This document shows, piece by piece, positions 25,895 through 34,085 of a stretch of DNA of 64,000 nucleotides. The DNA comes from Sphingobacterium sp. Its GTDB lineage: Bacteria > Bacteroidota > Bacteroidia > Sphingobacteriales > Sphingobacteriaceae. The first letter of the stretch is position 1. Every line of letters begins with the position of its first letter. The notes beneath the pieces are model-generated. The model did no database searches and was not told the DNA's origin. It saw only the letters and a list, made by a program, of their open reading frames with translations. Both the position numbers and the translations under genes were made by a program. Location: the NCBI GenBank assembly GCA_031277685.1, contig JAITLV010000277.1:51980-115979 (forward strand). Reading direction: 5' to 3'.

Positions 25895-27301
25895 TCATTT
25901 CAGCCCATCGCCAAGTTTTGCTATGGCCGCCAGATGCGAGTCTGTAACACGTTGGGAAAAAACAGTTCTAAAACAATGATCATAAACATCGGTAAAGGAA
26001 AATGTTGCCCCCGGCGTAAAGTAAACACCGGTTTTATAGCAGTTTTCATAGAACAACCGCATATCCACATGGGCCGGTAATTTGGTCCAGAGACTGTATC
26101 CTCCAGCGGGTATAAATGTATCACAGTCTATCGGAAAATACGTATTGAATTGATCAACTAACTTTAGTGCCTGTTTTTTAAGTTCCTGACGAAATACTCG
26201 GAGATGTCTATCATAGCTGCTTGTACTTAACAATTTTATGATCAATTCCTGATTAAGCGGGGCTACCGATCTACCCAGAGAAAATTTCAGTCGTTCAGCT
26301 TTTTCAAAAAATTTACCCGGAGCCAACCAGCCTAAGCGAATCCCAGGTGCGATCGTCTTTGCGAAAGAGGAGAAAGTAAGCACAAGCCCTTCATTGTCAA
26401 AATTCCGAATAGTTGTTGGGCGAGAATGACTGAAATAGAGATCGCCGTAAATATCATTTTCAATGACTGGGGTATGGTGATAGCGGGCAATCTCATATAC
26501 AATCTTTTTCTTTTCTTGCGAAAGTAAAACACCAGTAGGATTATGAAAATTTGGTGTCAGAACAATTGCTCTAATGCGATTGTTCTGGCAGGTCCTTTTA
26601 AGATATTCAGTATCCAGACCATCCCCCCTCCGAACCGGAATTTCTACAGTACGCAAGCGCAGACTGGCAATGACCTCTAACATAGAAAAAATACAAGGAC
26701 TCTCGACAGCGACAATATCATTGGGTTCGGTCGTTACTGCCAAAGCAATATAAAAAGCTTGTAAAGCGCCATCTGTTATCAGTAACTCATCTCTATTGAT
26801 CGCCAGCCCATACTGCCCCGAACGTCGGGCAATCAATTCCCTTAACTCATCACTTCCATTGCTCGGGTAATACCTCAAAAGTGTCGCCCCTTTTTCACGG
26901 ATCACTTGTTGCATGGTTCGTAACACCAATTTCTGAGGCACAAATAGATCAGAAGGCGTTGCTGCATTAAAAGAAGCTACTTCAGCATGTGGTTTTCTAT
27001 AAGAGGTTAAACCGATATTATCTCTAAATACAGCATTTATGGGAACTGGGATTAACCCCGATAATGTTTCCTCATTTACATCCTTTGGATTTGCAGAAAC
27101 GCAATAACCGGAGCGTGGAAAACTCGTAACTAGCTCCTTGAATACAAGATCTTCATAACCGCTCTGTACTGAACTTGTACTTAGACCATATTCTTGCTTA
27201 ACTCTTCTGATAGAAGGTAATTTATCTCCCGATTTTAATATCCCATTTTTTATGTTTTCCTCAATCTGGGAGGTGAACACCTTATATTTATAATCCTTCA
27301 T
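25895..27301 (-). CDS. MocR-type GntR regulator with aminotransferase domain
   Basis: A 468-aa protein. A GntR winged-helix domain fills residues 1-70 (IKNGILKSGDKLPSIRRVKQ, then GLSTSSVQSGYEDL). A fold-type I aminotransferase domain follows, with TPNFHNPTG, the Tyr of NDIYGDL, and SFAKTIAPGIRLGW containing the PLP-binding Lys. MocR regulators sense PLP or PLP-linked amino compounds. A palindrome at 27325-27342 in front of the gene is a likely operator. Two unknown small genes end 72 bp upstream and may be targets or operon partners. Confidence 0.92.
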   Translation of the reverse strand: MKDYKYKVFTSQIEENIKNGILKSGDKLPSIRRVKQEYGLSTSSVQSGYEDLVFKELVTSFPRSGYCVSANPKDVNEETLSGLIPVPINAVFRDNIGLTSYRKPHAEVASFNAATPSDLFVPQKLVLRTMQQVIREKGATLLRYYPSNGSDELRELIARRSGQYGLAINRDELLITDGALQAFYIALAVTTEPNDIVAVESPCIFSMLEVIASLRLRTVEIPVRRGDGLDTEYLKRTCQNNRIRAIVLTPNFHNPTGVLLSQEKKKIVYEIARYHHTPVIENDIYGDLYFSHSRPTTIRNFDNEGLVLTFSSFAKTIAPGIRLGWLAPGKFFEKAERLKFSLGRSVAPLNQELIIKLLSTSSYDRHLRVFRQELKKQALKLVDQFNTYFPIDCDTFIPAGGYSLWTKLPAHVDMRLFYENCYKTGVYFTPGATFSFTDVYDHCFRTVFSQRVTDSHLAAIAKLGDGLK

Positions 27302-27324
27302 CGTCTAAATAGAATCCTGCGGAA

Positions 27325-27342
27325 TATACACTTATTTGTATA
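27325..27342 (-). promoter_or_regulatory. Palindrome before the MocR gene, possible operator
   Basis: TATACA-CTTATT-TGTATA is a perfect 6-bp-arm inverted repeat located 24-41 bp upstream of the MocR start codon, within the 72-bp gap to the small genes. GntR-type proteins bind such short AT-rich palindromes. Confidence 0.4.
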
Positions 27343-27373
27343 AATGTTGGCAATTACATGTGCTGTTTCCGAT

Positions 27374-27601
27374 CTAAATATCTTCCACTTGGACAAACTG
27401 TAGATTGAGTCCCTGTTGTTGGCAACTGTTTAAAATTGAAAATTCCAAACGACTACTCAGCTTAACAACAAGCAAAAATTGCTGGTCATCCAATAATAGA
27501 TCAATATTCTTTATCTCAGGAAAGCTCTGATATAGAAATTGATATATTTCACTAGCCTTCCATTTCAATTTGCGCGATAGAGAGTAAACAACTTTGTACA
27601 T
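27374..27601 (-). CDS. Small protein, predicted ferredoxin-like fold, family member C
   Basis: A 75-aa paralogue of the proteins at 8888-9127 and 10240-10479. It has PEIKNIDLLLDD at 28-39, matching their motif at identical spacing, and the same 25-residue ungapped stretch afterwards before LNLQFVQV. Strand/helix order is that of a ferredoxin-like fold without metal cysteines. It starts 8 bp after the stop of the unknown gene at 27610-27903, the same two-gene order as at the efflux operon. Function unknown. Its neighbour downstream is the MocR regulator. Confidence 0.75.
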   Translation of the reverse strand: MYKVVYSLSRKLKWKASEIYQFLYQSFPEIKNIDLLLDDQQFLLVVKLSSRLEFSILNSCQQQGLNLQFVQVEDI

Positions 27602-27609
27602 AATTAGAT

Positions 27610-27903
27610 CTATTTCAATATTTTAACGGTAATTTGGTTTAACTGGTCAATCAGAATTCCCTTTTCTTTCAATTCATCAAAGTTGCGCGCCAATCGAACT
27701 TCTTTGTTGGTATTTTCCAATGCCAGTGCCAATTCGTCCAATCGTTCAATCTCCCGGTGTACCAATAGATAACAATCAAACTCTGCTTCCAATAAGCCTG
27801 TTGACGCCGGATGTATGTCCGCATCTGTTTCCACCAATACCAGCACATAGTTATGTGCAGTTAACCTACCCCTTACCTTTCCTATTTTTGCATTTAATAT
27901 CAT
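27610..27903 (-). CDS. Unknown small protein, family D/E (member E)
   Basis: A 97-aa protein of unknown function, homologous over about 60 ungapped residues to the one at 10507-10803. Both share a VLVLV/MLILI strand, a CYLLV/RFILI strand, the helix D-E/R-LALxLE, a Val six residues later and NFDEL/QFEGV. Residues 1-17 are basic and differ from the paralogue. It is first in a two-gene unit with the ferredoxin-like gene at 27374. A -7 box (27979-27986, TATATTTG on the minus strand) lies about 75 bp upstream. No signal peptide, so probably cytosolic. Confidence 0.7.
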   Translation of the reverse strand: MILNAKIGKVRGRLTAHNYVLVLVETDADIHPASTGLLEAEFDCYLLVHREIERLDELALALENTNKEVRLARNFDELKEKGILIDQLNQITVKILK

Positions 27904-27978
27904 GTTACATTGTATTTTTGATGAGGTAATCCTATTGCAACTTTTATTTTTTTGTAATGATTTATTCTACCCTATTTT

Positions 27979-27986
27979 CAAATATA
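27979..27986 (-). promoter_or_regulatory. -7 box TATATTTG for the small-gene pair
   Basis: An exact TAnnTTTG on the minus strand, predicting a leader of about 70 nt before the gene starting at 27903. No LytTR half-site pair is present here. Confidence 0.4.
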
Positions 27987-28129
27987 AACTGACGTAGTCA
28001 CATACGCTGACCAGCTACTTCAAGTCAAACACCTGTTCAATTAGACATATTTTGTATTTTTGTCGAAATCTAATTCCAAAAAAAGAGCTACTGCTCTGTA
28101 TACTGATTATTGGCATTCCAAAAATTAAC

Positions 28130-28717
28130 TTATCGTAACCCCTTTACACATATACTAATCAACCAAGCAAGACGTGCTTCGAAGTCAGGAAACCGATCAA
28201 ACAGCAATACTTCCTGTTCAAAACAACGAGACGTCGTGACCAGCATTTCAGAAAGAAATAGCACATCTTTCGCTTCCAAAAACTGGATCTCTCCTTTGGT
28301 TATAGCAGTTTCGATCATCCCTCGAATCAACATAATTTCATCATCAAGCATATAACGTGTCTTGGACACCATTAACGCCGGATCCGATTTCATATCCTCA
28401 AAGGCCAGGTGAAAGCGTTTGGTGATCAAATTAATCTGCCGCAATTTGGCCCTTAAAAAACCAACCAAATTGTCCTCCAAAGAAGTTTCTTGATTATAAC
28501 TCTCTTTTGCTATCGTAAAAACTTGCTGGCATAAATATTCGGCTATTGCATCGAAAACATCCATCTTGCTCGTAAAATAGTAATACAACGTACTACGGCC
28601 CTTACCACAAGCTTTAGAAATATCCTGCATCGAAACCCGTGTAAAACCATAAGTTTCAAACACCTTCATTGAAGAAAGAATAATCTCTTCTCTAATATTT
28701 TCTTGTTGCATTGTCAT
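28130..28717 (-). CDS. TetR-family transcriptional regulator
   Basis: A 195-aa regulator. The N-terminal HTH is clear (SMKVFETYGFTRVSMQDISK then GKGRSTLYYYFTSKMDVF). The helical C-terminal ligand domain is not assignable to a ligand. I place the start at 28717 (or the ATG at 28711), because a -7 box and palindrome at 28721-28745 lie within the longer frame that begins at 28753. It is divergent from a GNAT gene, and the palindrome sits between the two, so it may repress both itself and that acetyltransferase. Confidence 0.88.
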   Translation of the reverse strand: MTMQQENIREEIILSSMKVFETYGFTRVSMQDISKACGKGRSTLYYYFTSKMDVFDAIAEYLCQQVFTIAKESYNQETSLEDNLVGFLRAKLRQINLITKRFHLAFEDMKSDPALMVSKTRYMLDDEIMLIRGMIETAITKGEIQFLEAKDVLFLSEMLVTTSRCFEQEVLLFDRFPDFEARLAWLISICVKGLR

Positions 28718-28720
28718 TAC

Positions 28721-28745
28721 TCGACAAACATACAAAAAATGTCGA
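28721..28745. promoter_or_regulatory. TetR operator-like palindrome over the -7 box
   Basis: TCGACA (28721-28726) and TGTCGA (28740-28745) form a perfect inverted repeat with a 13-bp spacer. The minus-strand box TATGTTTG (28732-28725) overlaps it, so binding would block transcription of the TetR gene. The divergent GNAT start is 53 bp away. Confidence 0.55.
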
Positions 28746-28797
28746 AAATTCAAATCATCATTTTCGCAATTACACCTATTTTGTTATTTTTATACCT

Positions 28798-29376
28798 ATG
28801 ATAACACACACCTTTCCAATTTTATCGTCAGAACGTCTTTATTTACGTCCAATCCAAGATTCGGATGCAACAGCTTTATTCTCTTATTTCTCGAAAGAAG
28901 AGGTCACACTATATTTTGATTTACCAACGTTCCAGCATATAAATGAGGCTTATGCACTCATAAAAACCTGGCAAGATAATTTTATAAAAAAGGAAGCTAT
29001 CCGGTGGGCAATCTGCCTAAAGGACAATCCCGATCAGCTTATTGGCTCTTGTGGTTTTCATAATTTTTCTACCGAACACTTCCGGGCAGAAATTGGATAT
29101 GAACTTCATCCTGATTTTTGGCAGCAAGGTTTGATGACAGAAGCCATTTCGACGATCATTTCTTTTGGGTTTGAAAACTACAAACTCAACCGCATAGAAG
29201 CTTTTATTGATCCGGACAACCTTGCTTCCCGCAGATTACTGGAGAAAATGACTCTTACTTCGGAAGGTATTCTCCATGACTATTTCTTTGAGAAAGGGCG
29301 TTTTGTGGATGGTGAAATATTTGCGTTGTTGAAAAGAAACTATATCCAGCCTACTTTTTCTCGCCATATCGTATAG
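28798..29376 (+). CDS. GNAT acetyltransferase (RimJ/RimL-like)
   Basis: A 192-aa acetyltransferase. The ATG at 28798 is chosen since MITHTFPILSSERLYLRPIQ is the normal family start and the longer frame has a TTG start upstream. Features are LIGSCGFHNF, the acetyl-CoA region EIGYELHPDFWQQGLMTEA, and NRIEAFIDPDNLASRRLLEK, the RimJ/RimL-type core. Members acetylate ribosomal protein N-termini, amino sugars or antibiotics; specificity is unknown. It is divergent from the TetR gene, and its 3' end overlaps the convergent DUF6624 gene by 37 bp. Confidence 0.88.
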   Translation: MITHTFPILSSERLYLRPIQDSDATALFSYFSKEEVTLYFDLPTFQHINEAYALIKTWQDNFIKKEAIRWAICLKDNPDQLIGSCGFHNFSTEHFRAEIGYELHPDFWQQGLMTEAISTIISFGFENYKLNRIEAFIDPDNLASRRLLEKMTLTSEGILHDYFFEKGRFVDGEIFALLKRNYIQPTFSRHIV

Positions 29377-29930
29377 TCTGCATCCTGTTGATCCAAACTC
29401 GTTAGTTGATCTAATTCATAGACGGAATCGATCTGCATCTGCGAGAGCATAGGCAGGTTCATCCCCAAACGTCGTTCGTTCAAAAGATTCTTGTCTTCGA
29501 CCGGATATATTCCTCCGTCAGCAGTCAACTGTGTCCCAAAACGCTGTGGTTTACCCTTAAAACATTGTATTCTATCAAACAAATAGGCGATATTGGCCGG
29601 ATTAACATCCTGCTTCTCCGCGGCCATCTGCTGATAGCAGTTTTGCATAAAACTGGGTTCTGAGACAGCATGCTGTATAATTAACCAAGCAGCTTCACTA
29701 GCCTTTCCCCCTACTTTTGAAATAGTAGGGTATCCGATCTCAGCCATTATTTCCCTTAATCGCCTTGTATTGGCGCGGTGAAGAGATTCCATCGCCGGAT
29801 GATACCCCTTCTGAAGTTTTCCCCCATCTGCTAGTTCTTGTCGTAATGTTAAATCATCCGATGCCAATCGGTTCAGCTCATTTGCAAATTTTTTGTACAA
29901 CATAGCACAGTGTATTTTTAATATATACAT
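29340..29930 (-). CDS. DUF6624-family protein
   Basis: A 196-aa protein of unknown function that fits DUF6624. It has LHRANTRRLREIMAEIGYPT, then KASEAAWLIIQHA, then PANIAYLFDRIQCFKGKPQR with FGTQLTADGG. These are the three blocks conserved across the family in actinobacteria and Bacteroidota. The true start may be the ATG at 29903 (MLYKKFANELN). Mostly helical, no signal peptide. Its 3' end overlaps the GNAT gene on the other strand by 37 bp and no terminator separates them. Confidence 0.8.
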   Translation of the reverse strand: MYILKIHCAMLYKKFANELNRLASDDLTLRQELADGGKLQKGYHPAMESLHRANTRRLREIMAEIGYPTISKVGGKASEAAWLIIQHAVSEPSFMQNCYQQMAAEKQDVNPANIAYLFDRIQCFKGKPQRFGTQLTADGGIYPVEDKNLLNERRLGMNLPMLSQMQIDSVYELDQLTSLDQQDADYTIWREKVGWI

Positions 29931-29994
29931 AAGGTTATATCATCGTCTGACCCTTGGTCAAAGGGCACTCAAACATAAGACATAAACATGTGTT

Positions 29995-30837
29995 TTATAG
30001 CGACTTTACCATTTCCAACTGATTGATTACATTCACCAAGCCTTGCTTCTCCAAAAACAACTTCAGGTCATCCGCTTTAGCATCGATATTGTTGAATTGT
30101 ATTTTCTCCAGAGGCATTTCATTTCTAATTGCCTGCAAAAGTTGCGTTCCTATTCCATTACGTCGAAATTCGGGTGCTACCGCAATTTGATATACCCGTT
30201 TGCTTCCAGGGTTAAACAAGATATATCCAACCAGCTTATCAGCCATAAAAGCACCCAAAGCCTTCGGTTTGATATTGTCCATACTCTCTGGTGTGCTCTG
30301 CCAGCTAGGATAAATAGTCCAAAATGATTGAAACTCCTTCCAAGAAAAATGAGGCAAGGCTTTGATTTTCGCCAGATTCGCTTTTAGTAAGGGTTGAATG
30401 ACGCCATTAAAACATAACAATTGTCTATTGATCAAGAACCCGCTTTTTTCATAGGCATGTATCGCTGGGCTGTTACTTTCTATGGCCTCCAAGACAATTT
30501 CCTTTACCTTATTTTTGGAAAAAAAAGGCAACAGATGAACATACATTTTGCCCACCAAGCCATGTCCACGAAATTCTGGCAACACGCCTGTTCCACCATT
30601 ATAGACTACATATTCATGATCTCTTTCACGCACGGCATGCAGCATAAATGCCACAAGTTTGTCCTCGTTAAATACACCAACAGACCATTCCAGACGAATA
30701 TCTTCCGTCCGGATCTTTTGCAGCAACTGTTCCATATCAAGCTGAAATGGAACGATGTAATCTACAAATGCAGCATTAACCGTTTGCAACAGTTCAGCGA
30801 TATCTGATCCCTTTAATTGCCTTATTCTCATTGTCAT
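29995..30837 (-). CDS. Tandem-GNAT acetyltransferase
   Basis: A 280-aa protein with two GNAT domains. The first (about 1-140) has VYNGGTGVLPEFRGHGLVGK, then LEAIESNSPAIHAYEKSGF. The second (about 195-280) has YQIAVAPEFRRNGIGTQLL. Both acetyl-CoA loops look intact. The longer frame from 30876 begins with TTG, so I use the ATG at 30837 (30831 is also possible). The substrate is unknown. It belongs to a same-strand run of acetyltransferase, CAT, deaminase and GrpB genes. Confidence 0.85.
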   Translation of the reverse strand: MTMRIRQLKGSDIAELLQTVNAAFVDYIVPFQLDMEQLLQKIRTEDIRLEWSVGVFNEDKLVAFMLHAVRERDHEYVVYNGGTGVLPEFRGHGLVGKMYVHLLPFFSKNKVKEIVLEAIESNSPAIHAYEKSGFLINRQLLCFNGVIQPLLKANLAKIKALPHFSWKEFQSFWTIYPSWQSTPESMDNIKPKALGAFMADKLVGYILFNPGSKRVYQIAVAPEFRRNGIGTQLLQAIRNEMPLEKIQFNNIDAKADDLKLFLEKQGLVNVINQLEMVKSL

Positions 30838-30922
30838 ATTATTTATTGCCTGAAACCGGACAATCAACCGATGCAACCAAGGTTATTATGCCGGATTTTG
30901 TCGATTAGCGCTTTGCTTGGGT

Positions 30923-31594
30923 TTACACCTGAGATTTAGTAACAGTCCAAATATCCCTACAATATTCTTCCAATGTCGCTATCAATTTTGCGACATGAAT
31001 TCCATCACAGACAGCATGATGCACCTGAATAGCGATAGGCATTAAAACTTCCTCGCCTTGTTTTTGATATTTTCCAATAGTAAATGAAGGTGCAAAATAA
31101 TCTGTAAAATCGGCAATATGAAGGTTAAAACTATCAAAACTAATCCAGGGAAGTGCCGAGATATTAAAATGATTTTCCGGAGGCGTACCCGGAAAAAAAT
31201 GCAAATTGTCAGCATATTTCTCCGCTATGTCCTTATAATTTGCCATAAACGTAGTAAAATCCTCATCATATCTAGCTGACAGCGCAGAAAACGTTTCTGT
31301 TTCAGGATGCAGCACAGTGTATATTGGATTTACTTGATCCCACACAATAAGTTCATCTTCCTTCATGGCCATCTTGAAAGCTTCATGCTTATTTACGGCT
31401 CGTGTAATGACATAAATCATCACGGGATAGAATTTATAGCCATATTCCTTTACAAAAGGAATCAAATTTGTAATATTAATTTTTGTTGTCAGACTAAAGC
31501 CGCACTTCATTTGACTGCGATACGCCGCAAAATGTTCTGCGCGTTTCCAGTCAGCCAAATTGACTTTTTTATAGTTCGATTTTATTTTTTCCAT
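30923..31594 (-). CDS. cat: Chloramphenicol acetyltransferase (type A)
   Basis: A 223-aa trimeric-type CAT. The signature QVHHAVCDG with catalytic His193 is intact, as are YGYKFYPVMIYVI, YTVLHPETETFSAL, PWISFDSFNLHI and FAPSFTIGKYQKQG, which build the chloramphenicol pocket. Full length. It would O-acetylate chloramphenicol using acetyl-CoA. It looks like a chromosomal, Bacteroidota/Firmicutes-like CatA. There is no integrase or transposase next to it. It is flanked on the same strand by GNAT and deaminase genes. Confidence 0.92.
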   Translation of the reverse strand: MEKIKSNYKKVNLADWKRAEHFAAYRSQMKCGFSLTTKINITNLIPFVKEYGYKFYPVMIYVITRAVNKHEAFKMAMKEDELIVWDQVNPIYTVLHPETETFSALSARYDEDFTTFMANYKDIAEKYADNLHFFPGTPPENHFNISALPWISFDSFNLHIADFTDYFAPSFTIGKYQKQGEEVLMPIAIQVHHAVCDGIHVAKLIATLEEYCRDIWTVTKSQV

Positions 31595-31642
31595 TGTTTA
31601 TCCTGATTAGTTGATTCAAACCTATCGGCTTTATGTTAAAAA

Positions 31643-32038
31643 TTACCAATTTCTGTCCAAATCTTCTTTCCAATCAAAAGGTAATAAATCCTTTAGAGAT
31701 TTAAACACACCATTTTTCACTTCCACGGTTGCTTCAAGATTACTTTTGGCAAGCTGACTTATCAATTCTCTGCAGCGTCCACAGGGAGGAACTGCATTTC
31801 CCTTGGTATCCACAGCTACGAATGCTTTGACTCGAAACTCATGGTGCTTTAACATTTCAGCAACTGCACTATGTTCAGCACAGAAGCCCATTGAACAAGC
31901 TGTATCAATACTGATTCCAGTATAGATATTGCCGGATATCGTTTCAATTGCTGCTGCCACACCGCCATACTCAACAAAATCATTCAATATGTTTGTACCA
32001 GCAAGCTTGGTTGCGATTTGTTTCAGTTCGTCATTCAT
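31643..32038 (-). CDS. Cytidine deaminase-fold enzyme (blasticidin-S-deaminase-like)
   Basis: A 131-aa zinc deaminase. The catalytic CAEHSA (Cys ligand and proton-shuttle Glu) and the second ligand pair PPCGRCREL are both intact. The ITGISIDTACSMGFCAEHS-like lead-in and the C-terminal LKDLLPFDW are closer to blasticidin-S deaminases and small stand-alone deaminases than to Cdd-type cytidine deaminases. Substrate therefore uncertain: cytidine, another nucleoside, or an antibiotic. It lies 48 bp from the CAT gene on the same strand. Confidence 0.82.
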   Translation of the reverse strand: MNDELKQIATKLAGTNILNDFVEYGGVAAAIETISGNIYTGISIDTACSMGFCAEHSAVAEMLKHHEFRVKAFVAVDTKGNAVPPCGRCRELISQLAKSNLEATVEVKNGVFKSLKDLLPFDWKEDLDRNW

Positions 32039-32058
32039 AAATTTTACCTAATATTGCT

Positions 32059-32967
32059 CTACGTATGTGATAAGGTCGCCACTTTTATATGCTCGTCCTC
32101 AAAAAAAGACAGTACCTCCTGTGTAACAAATAGTTGCAGATCATCCTCCTTCCATATCCGCCATTCGACACCTTCCGTACACTTTGGTGTAAACCCAAAA
32201 ACCACTTCAGTAAAAGAAAATTCCGAAAAAGCACTGACGACCGCTTTTAAATCAACTTCTTGTGTTGCAAATAACTCTACAATATACAAAACTTTGCTTT
32301 CTTCCTGTACTACCACCGCGCAGTCCAGTTCCTCGATATAATAAATTGCATCCTTAAAACCCATTTCCGGATAAGCATAACAATAGAAAAGAGCCAGTCC
32401 TTTATTTCTAGTCTGAAATTGCGTATTGGAAACAGCCTGTTCCACCAAATTTTCAAATAGCTCGAGATCCACTGAATTGTCGAGGTTCAGTTTACGTTTG
32501 GTCAATATTGAAGTCATATTCGTCTGTTTAAAGATTTGAAATGCCACATATTCAGCGACTGGAGAAAATCCAAATTTTGGATAGAAGTCCAATACGCTTT
32601 CATTCGCAAACAAAAACATACCATCATTCTTACGACTAAAGTCACGATTAACTCTATGTAACAGGCAGCGGCTCAAACCTCGACGTTGATAATTTTCATC
32701 GGTCATCACCGTTCCAAGTTGAATCAATGTCTTTTGTGCTTGTTGGAATAAGCTTACAGTTGTATGCGCTACTATTCTATCTTCATCGAATAAAGAATAC
32801 AGGACACAATTGTCATCCCAAAAACCAGACTGATAGAAGTTTTCAAAATCAAATCCCCAAAAATGCTGTGTCATTCGATTAAACTCCAGACGCAACCGTT
32901 CATTATCCTGATAAGCGATATACAGTGTATAATTTTTTTCGTTAATAGCTATGTTTTCTTTGGTCAT
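32059..32967 (-). CDS. GNAT family N-acetyltransferase
   Basis: A 302-aa protein with a GNAT domain in its first 150 residues, containing LIQLGTVMTDENYQRRGLSR and FYPKFGFSPVAEYV. The C-terminal half resembles no family I know. The start is the ATG at 32967, which overlaps the stop codon of the GrpB gene by one base (TAATG). This is a translational-coupling arrangement, so the longer frame from 32988 is less likely. Substrate unknown. Confidence 0.82.
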   Translation of the reverse strand: MTKENIAINEKNYTLYIAYQDNERLRLEFNRMTQHFWGFDFENFYQSGFWDDNCVLYSLFDEDRIVAHTTVSLFQQAQKTLIQLGTVMTDENYQRRGLSRCLLHRVNRDFSRKNDGMFLFANESVLDFYPKFGFSPVAEYVAFQIFKQTNMTSILTKRKLNLDNSVDLELFENLVEQAVSNTQFQTRNKGLALFYCYAYPEMGFKDAIYYIEELDCAVVVQEESKVLYIVELFATQEVDLKAVVSAFSEFSFTEVVFGFTPKCTEGVEWRIWKEDDLQLFVTQEVLSFFEDEHIKVATLSHT

Positions 32968-33563
32968 TACTTCTTCTCTTTGTACCAAGTCAATGCAAGC
33001 TGTTCCTGGTGTTTTACAAATTCGTCTTTCCCTTTATTGTAATCATTTCCATCGACCCAATCAAGTTTAATTAATTTTTCCTTCAGTTCTTGATAGGTTA
33101 CCCTGATTGCTGGATGTGCTATCAGATATTCTCTAAAAGCTATATGGCGGATCCAATCGGGGGAGCCTTTGACAAAGGCATGTATATGGGCGATACGTAG
33201 ATCGTGATTATGCAAGATCGCCGGTATTTCCGTGCCTATTTTTACGACATCTGGAGCTTCGATTTTGTGCAGGGGCTCTTTGAGTAATATAAAAAATCTA
33301 CGCTCTGGCCAATCCTGATTGTATTTTTCATAATAAACAATATTGGGCAGTTTCAAAAATCCGGGCAACAAATCCAGATCAGTCTCATTCTCAAGGCCCA
33401 ACTGTATATCAATGATCGGTTTCGCAGAGAGTCCCTCTACCGCAGTACTACCAATATGATCTATTTGAGGTCTCAAGGGCTTCAATAGCGACTGTAATAC
33501 AAGTTTAATTCCCTCAAATTGACTTTTCCATTGCGGATCATAAGGTTGAAAAGGTAATCTCAT
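32967..33563 (-). CDS. GrpB/UPF0157 nucleotidyltransferase-like protein
   Basis: A 198-aa GrpB-family protein. The nucleotidyltransferase core HIGSTAVEGLSAKPIIDIQL is clear, as is the later RIAHIHAFVKGSPDWIRHIAFREYL. GrpB proteins have a polymerase-beta-like fold; their biological role is not established. It is first in the TAATG-coupled pair with the GNAT gene at 32059-32967 and probably heads the run extending down to 29995. Confidence 0.9.
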   Translation of the reverse strand: MRLPFQPYDPQWKSQFEGIKLVLQSLLKPLRPQIDHIGSTAVEGLSAKPIIDIQLGLENETDLDLLPGFLKLPNIVYYEKYNQDWPERRFFILLKEPLHKIEAPDVVKIGTEIPAILHNHDLRIAHIHAFVKGSPDWIRHIAFREYLIAHPAIRVTYQELKEKLIKLDWVDGNDYNKGKDEFVKHQEQLALTWYKEKK

Positions 33564-34085
33564 TTAAATAATTGTTTAAAATTCAATACATAATTTTTAA
33601 AGCCTTCTAATCCGCTCTTTTATTTTTCAATAAAACGCAATAGGCCAATAAACTGGATTTTACCTGCCACTACCAACACGTTAAACCCATTGAGGACGGT
33701 ACAAAAACTCAGGGCACAAAATTAAAGGTTTTCGATTTGCATGCTGTATTCATTTTTTTGTAGAGTATGTGCATATTATTAGGTTTCATCCACATGGATC
33801 AACTTTTGACAGAAAAATCAGCTGATCATTCAAACCTATTTTCATTCCTATTGCAGCACTGTAGATATTTCTCTACAAGAAAAATTTCAATCATCAAACA
33901 ATAGTTCTTAAACAAAAAGTTCTATCTAATATTGCAGCGGAAAAACATTTATTGTAATCAACAGCATATTACTAACAAAAAAATAGATGGCTTTTATCAG
34001 AAAAATCCTCAATGGGATCTGATCAAAAGCTTTTCCTATAATAGAACTAAAATAAAGAAATCCATTACATAAAACAGCAAATTAC
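33564..34085. other. 522-bp intergenic region
   Basis: No gene. It contains the divergent upstream regions of the GrpB and fimbrillin-like genes. An imperfect inverted repeat, GCTTTTATCAG (33990-34000) with CTGATCAAAAGC (34019-34030), would lie in the leader of the downstream lipoprotein gene. I see no exact -7 box. Confidence 0.3.

Noticed and set aside
28130..33563. Mobile resistance island
   Set aside because: No integrase, transposase, terminal repeats or tRNA attachment site is visible, so mobility is not supported.
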